Shown piece after piece: positions 11,223-23,189 of a stretch of DNA of 64,000 nucleotides; the first letter of the stretch is position 1; each line of letters begins with the position of its first letter. The notes beneath the pieces were generated by a model that made no database searches, was not told the origin of the DNA, and saw only the letters and a program-made list of their open reading frames with translations. The position numbers and the translations under genes are program-made. The stretch covers positions 2,000,501 to 2,064,500 of the forward strand of contig SMMW01000018.1 in assembly GCA_004794655.1 (NCBI GenBank), in the 5' to 3' direction. This DNA comes from Marisa cornuarietis (taxonomy: Eukaryota > Mollusca > Gastropoda > Architaenioglossa > Ampullariidae).

Positions 11223-14101
11223 TTAGGAGTATTGTAAAATGTATGGAAGTCCCTCCATCTGTTTCTCGATGAGGGGATCCACTCTTTCGTTCATGTCTGC
11301 TGTGAAGTAGTTCTTCCAGTCCCCGATTTCTCCTAAAAAAAAAGTGAAGTAAAGATACTGTACTTTTGGACAAATTGACAAATATTCTCTTTTTTTCATT
11401 TTATGTTTCGCGTAAGCACGCACGCACGCACGCACGCACACACGCACACACACACACACACACACCTAATATACACAAACAATCTGTCGATTCCTTCTCT
11501 CTGCGCTCACTTTTTTTCATTTTTGCTCCTTTTTCTTAAAGCCATACTTCGCACGTTTGTGGGTTTGTGGTCAAAGCCATGCATTGCTCTCTTTTTAAAC
11601 ATTGTTATTTAAATCGCTATGCATGTATGTATGTATGTACGAATGAATGTATGTATGTATGTATGTATTTTTCCTCTCTCTCTTTTCTATTTTAAAATTT
11701 TATGCATTGAAGATAATCCTGAGTCCTAAGAAAACATAATTTTACCGTTTTTAGTACAGTTCAAATAAAAGTGTGTTAACAATTTTTGTTTACTTATTTT
11801 AGTTTGTGTGTGTTTCGCCACCGAGTACGCTGGATTATGATAGTGATTCTACCCTAGAATGTAACATCTCTTCACTTAAGCTTTCATATTTATCTTCTTT
11901 GACATCTACAACATCGTGTTTTTGTTTTGAGAATTCTTCTTTTAAAGTACATCGGATTAGAAACAAAACTTTGTAATTTGGAGCCTTGTCTCACCTTTTC
12001 TGTACATTTGTAAGAAAGGAGGTTTCTTTTTGTCATCTATTTTGACATCTTCATGGGAGGTAGGTGTCGAAGGAGGAGTTGGAGGGTGAGGAAAAGGAGG
12101 AAGTTTCTTAAGTTCCGCGTTTATCTTCAAGTTCTGGAAACTACAAGCTTCGGCGATGTCTTCACAAATCGAATCGGAGAGGTCAATTTCCAGGAATTTG
12201 GCCAACTTTTTCACATTTTCTACAGGATTCTGAAAACTCAGAAAATAATAGGCATTAAAACGATCAATTACTTATCAATATGCTGCTATTATCCTTTATT
12301 GTTTTAGATTGCTGTGACTTGAGTGATATTTTTTCCATGTAAGTTTGCTGTTTACATTTGTAATGTAGCTTGTTCGTGGACTAAAAGTGTGGGTGTTAGT
12401 AATTATGACAAGGAAATGTAAACGTATACACAAACAGATAGACAGACACTGCTAATACTCTTCGATAATTAATTTCAAAATGAGTTTCGCAATACTCATG
12501 TCTCGCAGAAAAAAGAATACTATTACATGTTCAGTATTTTTTTAAAAATCTGACAATAAACCTTTTTCATGTCTTCAAATGACAACGACAGAAAAGGCAC
12601 GTCTGGGTTCTCCTGCGTAAAGGTAAGCACTTGCTTCAGGTGCTCAAAATAGTTGCCAGAGTCCACTGAAACATGTTATGAAATTAATAAAAATCCGTCA
12701 GGTAAATGATTTAAGAAGCAAATTCGATATTCTAAAGTTTCTGTTTCTTTCCAACACGTCTACTTTCGACTTTTCTGCTCCACATCCCACTACCAACTCA
12801 TATAAAACAACATGCTCAACTTATAACATTCAAACTTGCCCACGTGTATTTACGGTCAATATTTATGATATCGAAATAATTGTGGAAATAAGTGTTTCAG
12901 TTATTCATTTATTCGTCATCTTTTATCGTTCGGCTAGTTATCTAAAGATTCAAAACTGGTATTCTGTCATTTGATGATAAAAGCAAAAGATGCAGGTAGA
13001 CAGACAAAAGATAAGTTGGCCAAGAAAAGTTATAAAAGGAGAAAAAAATAAGAGGGAGATTAATAACACCAAAATAAATTTCTAATAAAAAAAATACCAA
13101 AAGGTAACGAAAGCATTAAATCCAATTAGAGAAATGTCAAGTTATTTAAAGAAGAGAGGCTAGAAGTACAAAATGTGTCTTTTAAACCTTCAGTTATAAT
13201 GTCTCTTACTTCTTCCGTAGAAAAACAATTCAAAATAATCATTGAAGGCCATGTCTCTAAATCCCTTCATGTGATGATAATACGACACACACGAGTCCTT
13301 TGGGTTTCGGTACACGTGTAACACCTTTGACTTCTTCTCCTTCATTTGTTTCCATGGTAACATGAAAAAGGGCAGGTGCGAGTTGAAGATCCTAGGGGAA
13401 GGCGATTGTTCCAGTTTGTCAAGGTCACTCATCTCCATCATCAGCTGTTCTTTAGGGCGGATGTCGTATTCGGCTTTACCCTGTAGCAGCATGGAGAGTA
13501 CTTCCCATAGCCAGTGGGTTCCTATGAGATCATAACACAATGTTTACACAATGATACCTCCCTCTGTGACTTTTTAAGTGGTTTTTCATCAACATCTTAG
13601 ACAGCCAATCACAGGACGCTACATTTTTCTTGACAAATTCATGTACCAGTAAGACATGGGACCGACCGGTCTATTACGATCTTTTGCTTCTGAAGCCTAC
13701 AACAGCCTGTGTATCGACATTTGCCTGTAGGTAAGCCGGGAAAGTACCTTCACAACAAGCCTAAATGATACAAGAATTGAGAAAGTGGGGGAAACACTAG
13801 GGGAGGCAGCGAGAGATGAAAGAGAGAAAGAAGAAGTGACAGATGAATCAACAATGCCTCGACCTGATTTTGGGTAAGCAAGGAGAAAGATATCGTCGTC
13901 ACGGAGCTGAAGTGAACGAAGACCTGCGATATGAGTCTTCCAGTTCGTCGAGCGTGGACCTCTCGGAGGGAGGTCCCATCCTTCGAGAACATAGGGCAAG
14001 TGTCGAGGGTCGTCTCCAGGAAAGGTCAAAGTTCCAGTCTTGTTAGACGCAGAGTCAGACTTAGTGTTATCTGCCAGCTTCTGGGGTTCTTCTGTCGCCA
14101 T
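11223..14101 (-). CDS. Gene C: cytosolic sulfotransferase (SULT1-like), 332 aa
   Basis: Five coding exons, minus strand: 14101-13864, 13521-13210, 12665-12562, 12229-11995, 11332-11223 (999 nt). The ATG follows a TTTTCAG acceptor by about 15 bp. Motifs: P-loop AYPKSG (Lys78), THWLWEVLS, catalytic His128 in FNSHLPFF, YRNPKDSCVSYYHH, LSFEDMKK, MYRKGEIGDWKNYF. Exon 2 is 15 nt shorter than in its nearest paralogue D, costing five residues in the loop after YYHHMKGF. Exon 4 carries a Pro-rich insert (PPFPHPPTPPSTPTS) just before the RKG PAPS-binding motif. The dimerisation motif is altered: KNYFTADMNE instead of KxxxTVxxxE. C and D lie head to head. The exon 1 donor (GTCGAG) is non-consensus after position 2 but matches phase. 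Confidence 0.92.
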
Positions 14102-14109
14102 GGGCTTTA

Positions 14110-14643
14110 GTTCTCTGAAAACAAGTCCGCAGAAAGCTTTTATTTTGTAAAATCGGTATTAGACCAATAAGCTGAACCAAAGAGGGTTGTTCTTTATGAC
14201 AGTTGCTACTTGTCAGTGATGAACAAATAGGCCCTCGCACACAACACCGTGAAATCTCAGGTTTAGTGCATATACCTGCAGTGTTTATCATATATATATA
14301 TATATTAGTTTTCCTATTCAATTGTTTACCACGATTATCCCTATTACAGATTATTTTAAGCTAGTTTTCATTAATTTTTTTACATGTAGCAAATACATCT
14401 TAATATACATTTTAATGCCATGTGGTCTCGTCTCTCGTTGATTATGTGGATATAAACAGTTTCATAAAGATTTTACCGACGACAAGATTTTCCTGAGTAT
14501 TGATGGATTTGTTATGATTCGTCGCAAGGGAAATGTAGTGAAGATTTTTTTGAGAGCTGTAGAATTGAACTGTAACTCATGAACATGTTGGTCTGTGACA
14601 AATTGACTGGCTGAACAGTAACCCTGTGATTTCATGTTACGCT

Positions 14644-14684
<41 letters not shown>

Positions 14685-15150
14685 AGAGAGAGATGAGTTT
14701 TTCAAAATAGTCTCTTTATTTTATTCTTCTTATTGTTGTGCTGATATTTTGGCAAGTCGTGTGCTTTCTTTATTTTGTTTTTTTTAAAGAGAGAATTTAG
14801 AGAATAGAGCTATAAAATTGCACTGTAATATCATCACATTATGTGCTGGTAAAATGCATCACAGCTTCACAACTAGCTTTTGCCGCTACTATATGACCCG
14901 GCTATCAGCAATAACCTTTTGAGTTGCACAAAAATGTCTTTCTTGGTCTACGTTACTCTACCCGGGTGGATTGGGTTACGGGTGTCACTGCAGTCTGCCT
15001 AACTACAAAGGGCATCATATCAGGGCTACGATATCTTCTTTGAATTCTTTATCTTTGATTTCTCATCTAAACGTTTCATTTTTTTGTGCTTAATGACAGC
15101 ATCCACTAATTAACAAACAGGTGAGAAACACTTGAGCAGAGCTACTGACA
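14110..15150. other. 5'UTR intron and upstream region of gene C
   Basis: No coding sequence recognised. Contains a TATATATA stretch (about 14292-14305) and a (TG)n microsatellite (14647-14680). From about 14940 onward it resembles 1360-1790 upstream of gene A, including CTCTACCC..TGGATT and CTGCAGTCT, showing shared origin of the two promoters. Confidence 0.5.
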
Positions 15151-15153
15151 TAC

Positions 15154-15315
15154 CTGGCAGGCTCACGAGGAACATCAAAACGAAGAAGACGCCTTATTGT
15201 ATTCTCTAATCCAGTCTTTCTTCCTCTGCCAAAATCCGTTTTCCAGAAGATGGTAGAAGCAATCGTTTTTATGACAATGGACCTGTTCCTCCACTGCAGA
15301 CGTTTGACATTTGTT
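15154..15315 (-). other. Probable non-coding 5'UTR exon of gene C
   Basis: The minus strand has a GCCAG|GTATGTC donor ending the exon at 15154, a very good donor, about 190 bp downstream of a TATTTAAA box. The layout matches genes A and D. The start at about 15315 assumes initiation about 30 bp from the box. Confidence 0.5.
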
Positions 15316-15338
15316 TGTTCACCAGTCAGCAATTACAG

Positions 15339-15346
15339 TTTAAATA
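15339..15346 (-). promoter_or_regulatory. TATA-like box (TATTTAAA) of gene C
   Basis: TATTTAAA on the minus strand in GC-richer context (GGGGCCCCTATTTAAACTG), at the same distance from the 5'UTR donor as in gene A. Confidence 0.45.
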
Positions 15347-15359
15347 GGGGCCCATACTT

Positions 15360-16640
15360 CAGCCCATACTTTATCCCATACACAAAGATAATTTCAGAAT
15401 GACAACTAACTACTATTTCTCTGTAACTCTAGGTCTGTGGCGCGATTATTTCCAAAACACCCCTCAGCTGTGATAGGGCTGTAATCTTTAAGATGTTAAG
15501 ATGTTCACGAGAATTTTTAAGCAAGAACAATGTGATTAATCATGCTGCGTTTTCCTCACGAATGTTCTACATCTTTTTAGTAATTTTTAATATCGTTTAT
15601 TATCTCGGTTCGAGAAATTCTAGGAAAAGTGTGTTGAGGGAGGAATATACCGTAGTGGAAGCTTTGATCTACTTCGAAAAAAGTAAAAAATTCAGTAGTT
15701 ATAACTACACGACCACCTTTATTATCAATCTGTTGATTGACGGGTCGTATAGCCGACTGGTTGGATGTTTTTGATAGAACACAGCTTTCCACTCTTTCTT
15801 GACTTTAAAAGAGGAATGAGACGGTAGCAGATGGAAAGAAATAAAATCAAAGGTTTTCAACGTAAGTAGAAGAAAATGAGAGGAATATGTTTCAGAGGCA
15901 GTCTAGCCAAAAAAGTAGTACGGCCTTTTTATTTGTAAAAATAAACTGCTATTCAGAAAATGGATCCACATAAATGAGCCGAAACTATACTTCAAAACAG
16001 TGTCAAATGTAATACGTATATGGTGTGTCGATCAAGCCATTGTAACGGGTGCTAAATATGGGAGGCTTAAAATGGCAGGTAGAGTGTTTATTTTCGTCAT
16101 CAATCACAACCAAGGAGCTTTCTCCCAACAGTATCTCTTTATTACAAAGGACAGTTACGGTCGTACATAGGATAAAACAAAAACTGTTGCCCTGATTTAG
16201 GACAACATTTTGGACGAGGACTTAATTCGGCCCACCCGATCGATGTCTAACGCTTAAATGACAGGATGTGAGGAGTCGGGATAGTTATTTCCCCTTACGT
16301 ACTTTCGTGATCTCGAGACAACACAATTTAAAATAATAAATAAAAAATTATTAAAAATGGGTAAATGCACATGACAATAAATGTACTATTTTGTCATGGG
16401 TGTTACACCATGTTAGAAATCTTTTATTTGAAGTTGATCAAAATAGCATGAACATATAGGTGTAAAATACACTGACTATTTTAGGAGCGACTGACTGCAG
16501 ATGTTATCTTTCTGCCAGTCACAGACTTGAGGTAGAGACAAACCCCTTCTCGTCTGCTCTGTTCTATTTCCTTCACCCTGGTGTCATTGTGATGAGAGGG
16601 TCAACGCTGTTGTTGAGGTGATGCATGCCAGTGGGATGTA
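15360..16640. other. C-D intergenic region, left part: nothing recognised
   Basis: AT-rich sequence without recognisable exons or domains. An 80-93 codon ORF pair at about 15490-15790 shows no motif and is probably chance. Confidence 0.4.
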
Positions 16641-16646
16641 GACCAT

Positions 16647-16997
16647 TTAAGCACACACGAACTTTGTGGGAGAGTTCAAGCCACAAAGACAGAGGTGAGT
16701 CAGGAAAACTTCATCTTCATCAGTCACGTGACATGACATGCGTTGACCCTGATGTATGTCCTCGCACTGGACTGTCGGCTGACGGTGTCGAAGGATTTCT
16801 CTAACTGATCTTTGCAAACCTTTAAAGCTTGTTTCTACTCGGCTGCTTAGACACTTCCAACAAGTGAAAAGATTGTCAAGGAAAGGAGACTTTTTGGTAT
16901 CACCATGCCCAGTCGCAACAAAGATGCCGTCATCGTAGGTTAGCACCTGATCTTGGATGTATGCAGAGATGGTTTTATTTAGTTCATTTGGTCTCAT
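16647..16997 (-). CDS. Hypothetical ORF, 116 codons, doubtful
   Basis: An uninterrupted minus-strand ORF from ATG to stop with mixed composition, one Cys-containing segment (FTCWKCLSS) and several Cys near the end. No domain is recognised, and no splice sites or promoter support it. A GTCACGTGAC palindrome (16723-16732) lies inside it. The region sits between the two divergent sulfotransferases C and D and could equally be non-coding or repeat-derived. Confidence 0.15.
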   Translation of the reverse strand: MRPNELNKTISAYIQDQVLTYDDGIFVATGHGDTKKSPFLDNLFTCWKCLSSRVETSFKGLQRSVREILRHRQPTVQCEDIHQGQRMSCHVTDEDEVFLTHLCLCGLNSPTKFVCA

Positions 16998-17085
16998 TCT
17001 AATTTAGTTTTTTATTATATGTTATTCTCACTGTTGGGACGTTCGTGATCTGCGAATTTATCTGATTTTTAGTTATAAAAAATAG

Positions 17086-17087
<2 letters not shown>

Positions 17088-17168
<81 letters not shown>

Positions 17169-17210
17169 GTCGTCGTCGTCGTCGATCATCATCATCAGCA
17201 GCAGCAGCAC
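17088..17210. repeat. (ATC)n trinucleotide repeat with CGT and CAG interruptions
   Basis: About 25 uninterrupted ATC units, then (CGT)n and (CAG)n short runs. Length suggests high polymorphism. Confidence 0.95.
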
Positions 17211-17544
17211 AGTATAATAAGCTTGTGTGCACATTTGGTATTAAATTACAATGGTGGCGAGACAGTTAACCTCACTACATGAGTGTGTCTACTAGAGAGC
17301 AGCGGGAGTGAACGAAGCATGTGTTCGACGTCCATTAGTGCTGAGCTATTTATGTGTGTGTTGAGAGCATGGATGTAAACTAACGGAAATAAATAACTCA
17401 CTTGCGCGTTTCGCAAAACATGGTCTCTTATTCTTAATCTTGAGATTGTCTACATTTTTTATGCGCTCTTTGTTTGCAAGCACTACAGACTGAGACAAAG
17501 CTGCTAGTAAATGTGTGCATAGGGTGTGCAGAAAGGCAAGCGCC

Positions 17545-17546
<2 letters not shown>

Positions 17547-17603
<57 letters not shown>
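17547..17603. repeat. (CA)n microsatellite
   Basis: Perfect CA run of nearly 60 bp; ORFs reading Val-Cys or Thr-His through it are artefacts. Confidence 0.95.
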
Positions 17604-17605
<2 letters not shown>

Positions 17606-17609
17606 TATT

Positions 17610-18550
17610 TCTTCTTTTTAAAAAAAAACTATCAGTTTTAGTTTACAACAAAAGAACACAGCACATGTGCACACATAAGTTTATGCCGAACTGTTGATGC
17701 TACTGATATAATCCAAATAATAATGTGAAAGGCTGTTTAAACATTTAAACGCTATCTTGCTGGAAGAACCGACAGTTGTAATAAGAGTAAGAACAAAAAC
17801 ACATTTATTTCTCATCACTTCAGCAGTTTGCAAACTTAAATATGCCGCCAAGTACACCGAAACACGGGTGATAATGGGTGAGAAACATCACATCACGTGA
17901 CCGTCGGGTTGAAGATGTAGAACAGTTTACCTGACGCGCCCCTCCGTGTCTAGACTGCGAGGGGTTGAAATGTAGCACAGTTCCTGTGAGCCTCCATGGC
18001 CATCTTCTTCACTGGCTTGTGTAACCGCCAACGGTGTTGACCACCTTCCTGCCTCTCAATGACATCATGTGAGAAGAGGTCAGGGGGCAGGAGATAGAAC
18101 AGAGCAGACAGAAAGACAGAAAATAAGTTGTTTCTACGTCAAGGCCGTGACTGGTATTAGATGACTACATACATAGCGACTCTAGAAATATTTTGTTCAC
18201 TACTGTTCATTATCTGGTAATGATGTTTAATATGCAGCTTTGAGTAGCATCCCAAAAATTATCACGCTGCATTTCGCCACAGAAGATTAGTAGAAGATGA
18301 GCAAAACATTTATAAAAAGCTATACTTTTGTTGAATAGTTACTGTTAAGTCAAGAGTAACAAGCTACGTATTTATTTTAAAATGTCGAAACAGTTTGTTA
18401 TCCGACCCATTCCTCCACAGACTTTGAAGAAAATAAAATATTTTATTTCTAACCTGGAGCGGATATATACATCATTTCCTGCCATCATATTCAGTCGAGA
18501 TGTGGAGACAAGGGTGGGGTAAGTCCCATCAGGTGATATAGACACACATT
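17610..18550. other. C-D intergenic region, right part
   Basis: No gene recognised. 17906-17990 shows interrupted similarity to the reverse complement of 2700-2790 (dispersed repeat). A TCACGTGACC E-box lies at about 17894-17903. Confidence 0.35.
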
Positions 18551-18555
18551 TATGT

Positions 18556-18556
<1 letters not shown>

Positions 18557-18620
<64 letters not shown>
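18557..18620. repeat. (CA)n microsatellite
   Basis: Perfect CA run of about 62 bp upstream of gene D. Confidence 0.95.
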
Positions 18621-18622
<2 letters not shown>

Positions 18623-18918
18623 TACGCGCCTTTTCTATTTTCTAGCAAAGTCATGGAGTTAAAAAAATAGTCTTAGTCGAGAATATTCGCTGAGAGTTGG
18701 TGGGCTCGACCACAAGCTAGATAATGATGTTAATTATATGTTATCGCTTCAAAATGGACGTGGCCTTTTCAATAACCACTTGCAGATTGTATTTTTAAGA
18801 CAATAGAGTGGTTTTTCAGATATACTCGTGACACACATCTAGAGTTTAAATAAACTATTAACGACCATCCTGAGATGATTAATTCCTTAAGATCGCCCGT
18901 CTGAACTATGGACGACCA

Positions 18919-18927
18919 GTTAAAAGG
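18919..18927 (+). promoter_or_regulatory. TATA-like element (GTTAAAAGG) of gene D
   Basis: GTTAAAAGGC is followed by a block (TTAGTTAAC..TTGACAAACG) that aligns with the sequence downstream of the TATA-like box of gene A. The probable 5'UTR donor (AACAG|GTATGG at 19109) lies about 190 bp downstream, as in A and C. This points to initiation near 18950. Confidence 0.4.
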
Positions 18928-18949
18928 CATGTGATCATTAGTTAACATT

Positions 18950-19109
18950 GACAAACGTGTACAGACTGGGTTTTCAACTTATCTGTTTGGACAAGCTTTG
19001 ACAAAGTCCTCAGTGAGCAGAGACTAGTGGATGAAATTACCGGTTAGCGTTTTGAAATCAGTTGTCAAAAGGTTGTTTCGCTGGCAGTTGTACATCGCTA
19101 GTTAAACAG
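18950..19109 (+). other. Probable non-coding 5'UTR exon of gene D
   Basis: Ends at AACAG|GTATGG. The next acceptor (TTTCTTTCAG, ending 19513) is 15 bp before the ATG of coding exon 1. Length (about 160) and arrangement match genes A and C. Confidence 0.45.
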
Positions 19110-19528
19110 GTATGGCTGCACCTTAAGTCCTGTGTTCATATCTGTTCATTTGTAGATATTGTATTATACTGACCAGAAAAAGAACTATTGCAGTTAATAT
19201 TTTAGAGTTCAAGTATTTTAGAAGAGAAATGGTCACAGTCATGATGTTTATGGTAAGAGTGACTGGAACTGCAGGTCTGTAACCCATGTCACCAGGACAG
19301 TGTTACGCAGGCAAAGGGTAACGACTTCAGTGCATCAGCTCTGGTTACTGCTTCCGGAAGTGTATGAGTTATTCAAGGCTTAAGCCCTGGGATTACTTAC
19401 CTCCTGACTAGCTTTCAACATGTGACGTGAATAGGACACATTACCAGCAGCCAACTGATAAACCTTTAGCTAGCTCCAATTTTACACACACAATATCTAA
19501 AACTTTCTTTCAGTAAATAAAAAATCCA

Positions 19529-22500
19529 ATGGCAGCGGAAGAGCCACAGAAGCAGACAGACGATACTCTGTCTGCCCCCGATCCTGGAAATGCTGGAACT
19601 TTCACCTTTCTTGAAGGTGAAACTCAGCCTCTGAGCTACATTCTGGAAGGATGGGCGCTCCCTCCAAAAATGCCACGCCCGACGACCTGGGAAACTCACA
19701 TCGCAGGACTTCGTTCCCTCCAGCTCCGTGAAGACGACATCTTCCTCTGTGCTTACCCCAAAGCAGGTCGGTGCCTCGTTGTCAGAGGCAAAGTTCTCTT
19801 GCATTTTTGGTACGTCCTTCTACTCTCGCTGTCTTCATGTACTCTTTACTTTCGCTCTTCTTAAACGTCACTTTACTTTCCAAAACGAAAAGGAGATCAT
19901 GAGAAAGTCTACTGGTTGACCAGTACTTGAAGGCAGATGTAGATACAATGGCTGGAAATAATATCGAGACTGAAGGCCAGCTGACACGTTAACTTTAGTG
20001 TTGGGGCTAGTGAGACGAGCTTGAGGGTGATTGGTGTTCGAGAGGAGTAACAAGCAATGTTTCCATTGGTTCAGTCTGTCGGCTCCCTCTTTCTGTTACT
20101 ATTTCTATGTCTTTCTTTCTCTTTTCTCTCTCTGTGAGCGCGCGTGTGGGTGCGTAGGTGTGTGTGTGTGCGTGCACATGCGCTCAAAGACATTATTTCA
20201 ATATTACATACAACTGAGGACTGTGAAAACTCTATAAAGTTTAATCTGGCACACTTTTAATTATAGTTGATTTAATATTACCTCACTTTATCAGTTAATG
20301 CTAATAACAATCACCAAAACATTTTACACTACCCTTGTAAGTGTTTATTAAGAATTCCGGTTAGTTCTAAAGGTTCTTTGGAGATAATACAAAACTAACA
20401 GCACATGCAGCAGTAAAATACTTGTTCATCAATCATTTAGAATAATTAATTTGCTTTCTGTTGATCGTAGTCGATATTTTCACACCACACTAGTTTATTT
20501 TACTACAAGTATATTGTTTCACAAATTGAAAAATTGCATGCACAGTTTTATGTGCATTCAGGCGTCTGTTTATTGGCTGACGCAGCCTACGATGGTTAAA
20601 CTTTACAGAATTAACTTACAGATCATACATTTTCTTCATAATGAGGATGATTCAGTATGCAGTTAAATATGACCAGTCAGTAATGAAGGCAAAAGACAAT
20701 GCAATATAACAGCATCTCATGGGTAGATATAGCATTATGATCACATCAATAAGTAAACCGATGTGAAATACTTAAAAGGTGACAAAGGGAGTCATCATTG
20801 TGTAAACATTGTGTTACTGGCCATAGGAACTCACTGGCTGTGGGAAGTGCTCTCCATGTTGCTTCAAGGCAAAGCACAATACGACAGTCGTGTTAAAGAA
20901 CAGCTGATGATGGAGATTAGCGACCTTGACAAACTGGAACAAACACCTTCCCCCAGGATCTTCAACTCGCACCTGCCCTTTTTTATGTTACCATGGAAAC
21001 AAATGAAGGAGAAGAAGTCAAAGGTGTTACACGTGTACCGAAACCCCAAGGACTCGTGTGTGTCGTATTATCATCACATGAAGGGATTTAAACACGACTT
21101 TTTCTACAACATGCCCTTCAATACGTATTTCGAACAGTTTTTCTATGGAAGATGTGAGTGACAATGTTTGTAAATTCCTTTAAAAGATTTTGTTGCTAAT
21201 TTTCTCGCTTCTTTAAGTAAATTAATATCTTTCTTTTAAACTGGTTTAATTTTTTTCTTTTGATCGTTTTCATTTTCCGTCGTCTGAGATTAACTTACTT
21301 ATATGTGGTTTGGCATGTTTTTTTTCGATATTTACCCTTCACTTTTTAACTCAGTTTTTATCATTTTTATGATGGAAGGAAGGAATATTTTTCAGTGCAC
21401 TTTGACAACTATTTTGAGCATCTCAAGCAGGTACATAGATTTAGTCAGGAAAATCCAGACGTGCCACTGCTGTCTCTGTCATTTGAAGACATGAAGAAGG
21501 TTGGTCTTCATCTTAAATTTTTTACTTACTCCACTGAAACAAGTAATAAATAGGGTTCTGAAACATGAATAGGGACAAAAACTCCTGTTCAAAATGGTTA
21601 AAAATTTCTGTGAGGAGTTTAAGCTGTCATCTTTTATTTTACCTGTATGCAGTCTTTATGCTTTAAATTAAAATAATCTGTAACACAAGGTTCAATTTCT
21701 TGTCACAACGATAAAAATAAACAAACACTAATATGCTGAAGAACAGTTTTAATTCCTTGATGTTTTGTTATTTTTTTAGAATCCTGTAGACAATGTGAAA
21801 AAGTTGGCCAAGTTCCTGGACATTGCCCTTGCAGACGCAGTGTGCGAAGATATCGCCGAGGCTTGCAGTTTCCAGAACCTGAAGAAGAATGCAGAATTCA
21901 AAACACGTGATCATCATCATCATCCTCTCCCTCATCCTCACAAAGACGTCATCGGCGATGAAAAGGACCGTTTGTTCTTAAGAGCTTATAGGAAAGGTGA
22001 GACAATGTGTTAAACTGAAGAGGCATTTGGATACTCTTTCAAGAAGCAAAATTTTTTCTAAAGAAATGGAAGAAAATGAGAGAGTGGGGACTTTTAGAGT
22101 GGGATCTACGATTCATGTGCAGCGAAGAGGTGGCAGCTCAATGTGCCATACTCCTACCTATGCAGGAACATGCATAGCACATGTCCAGCAAAATTTTCAG
22201 GGCTTTCATCACACTAAAGGCGTAAAGCAAGAGAGACAAGACAGACAGTGCGTGTGTGCGTGTGTGTGTGTGTGTGTGTTTGTGTTTTGTGTGTGTATGC
22301 TTGTGTCTTCGTGTGAGTACTTGCGTGCGTTCTCTCTGCAATGACTTGAAAATCTGTATGACATTATTTATTGATGTTTGTGTGAAACTTTAAAAGCAAA
22401 GATGGGTGAATGAGCGAGTACAAGAGGAGTACACGAATGAAAGAGAGATTGAAGGAAACGCTTAGGAGGGCGTCAGAAAAGGAAAGAAAAATCTTATTCC

Positions 22501-22660
22501 TATTTGTAAAGAAAATTACAATATCTTTGTTTTCTTATTTATATTTGTAGGAGAAATAGGGGACTGGAGGAATTACTTTACAGAAGCCATGAACGAAAGA
22601 GTGGACCCCTTCATAGAGAAACAGATGGAGGGACTTCCCTACATTATCCAGTACTCGTGA
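19529..22660 (+). CDS. Gene D: cytosolic sulfotransferase (SULT1-like), 331 aa
   Basis: Five coding exons: 19529-19766, 20827-21153, 21396-21499, 21780-21996, 22551-22660 (996 nt). Starts MAAEEPQKQTDD, similar to A and C. Motifs: P-loop CAYPKAG (Lys78), THWLWEVLS, catalytic His128 in FNSHLPFF, YRNPKDSCVSYYHH, LSLSFEDMKK, AYRKGEIGDWRNYF. Exon 4 has a His/Pro-rich insert (DHHHHPLPHPHKD) directly before the RKG motif, where gene C has a Pro-rich insert. The dimerisation motif reads RNYFTEAMNE, so both its Lys and its Val are changed. Nearest paralogue is C, in opposite orientation, indicating an inverted duplication. Convergent with gene E. A possible AATAAA lies about 290 bp after the stop. Confidence 0.93.
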
Positions 22661-22844
22661 TGCTAAAAGAGCTCATTTTCTCTGAAGTAAAAAACAGACG
22701 CAAGCAGCGACCATCAGTCTACACTATATTTCAAGATTCACTATTCTTTTATCATCTGTCGCCTGTAAGGAGTATTTCGATAGTCCAAAAATATACATAT
22801 ATGTCCATACTTACACACATTCTTATCTACTTTTACTAACATTA

Positions 22845-22877
<33 letters not shown>

Positions 22878-22927
22878 AACAAACAAACAAACACATATAT
22901 ATATACACACACATACACACATACACA
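22845..22927. repeat. Compound simple repeat (TC, CA, CAAA, TA)
   Basis: Consecutive runs of TC, AC, AAAC and AT dinucleotides downstream of gene D. Confidence 0.9.
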
Positions 22928-22950
22928 TTTCATTGGTCGGGTTATAACAG

Positions 22951-23181
22951 CTAATAAAATAGCTTCCGAAAGCAGCAAAGGATTGTGATACCACGGTAGT
23001 TATTTGGATCACTTTGTTTTATACCTGCTGCACCTTCTGTGAGAGCATCACTTCTTGCTAGTATGAGGTTAAGGACAACTGTAAATAAAGTCAAAGTCTT
23101 TGGTTGTGAGAAGTCAAAAATTCGTTTATTAATGTCACGAACAGCGCAAGGATCGACTACATATTTACAGAGCAAATACAA
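22951..23181 (-). mobile_element. LINE reverse-transcriptase fragment
   Basis: The minus strand encodes SDPNNYRGITILCCFRKLF, the conserved reverse-transcriptase block 'DPNNYRGI' of non-LTR retrotransposons. Only this block is left; the remaining frame is not recognisable. It marks an old truncated insertion just downstream of gene D. Confidence 0.65.
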
Positions 23182-23189
23182 AACTCCGT

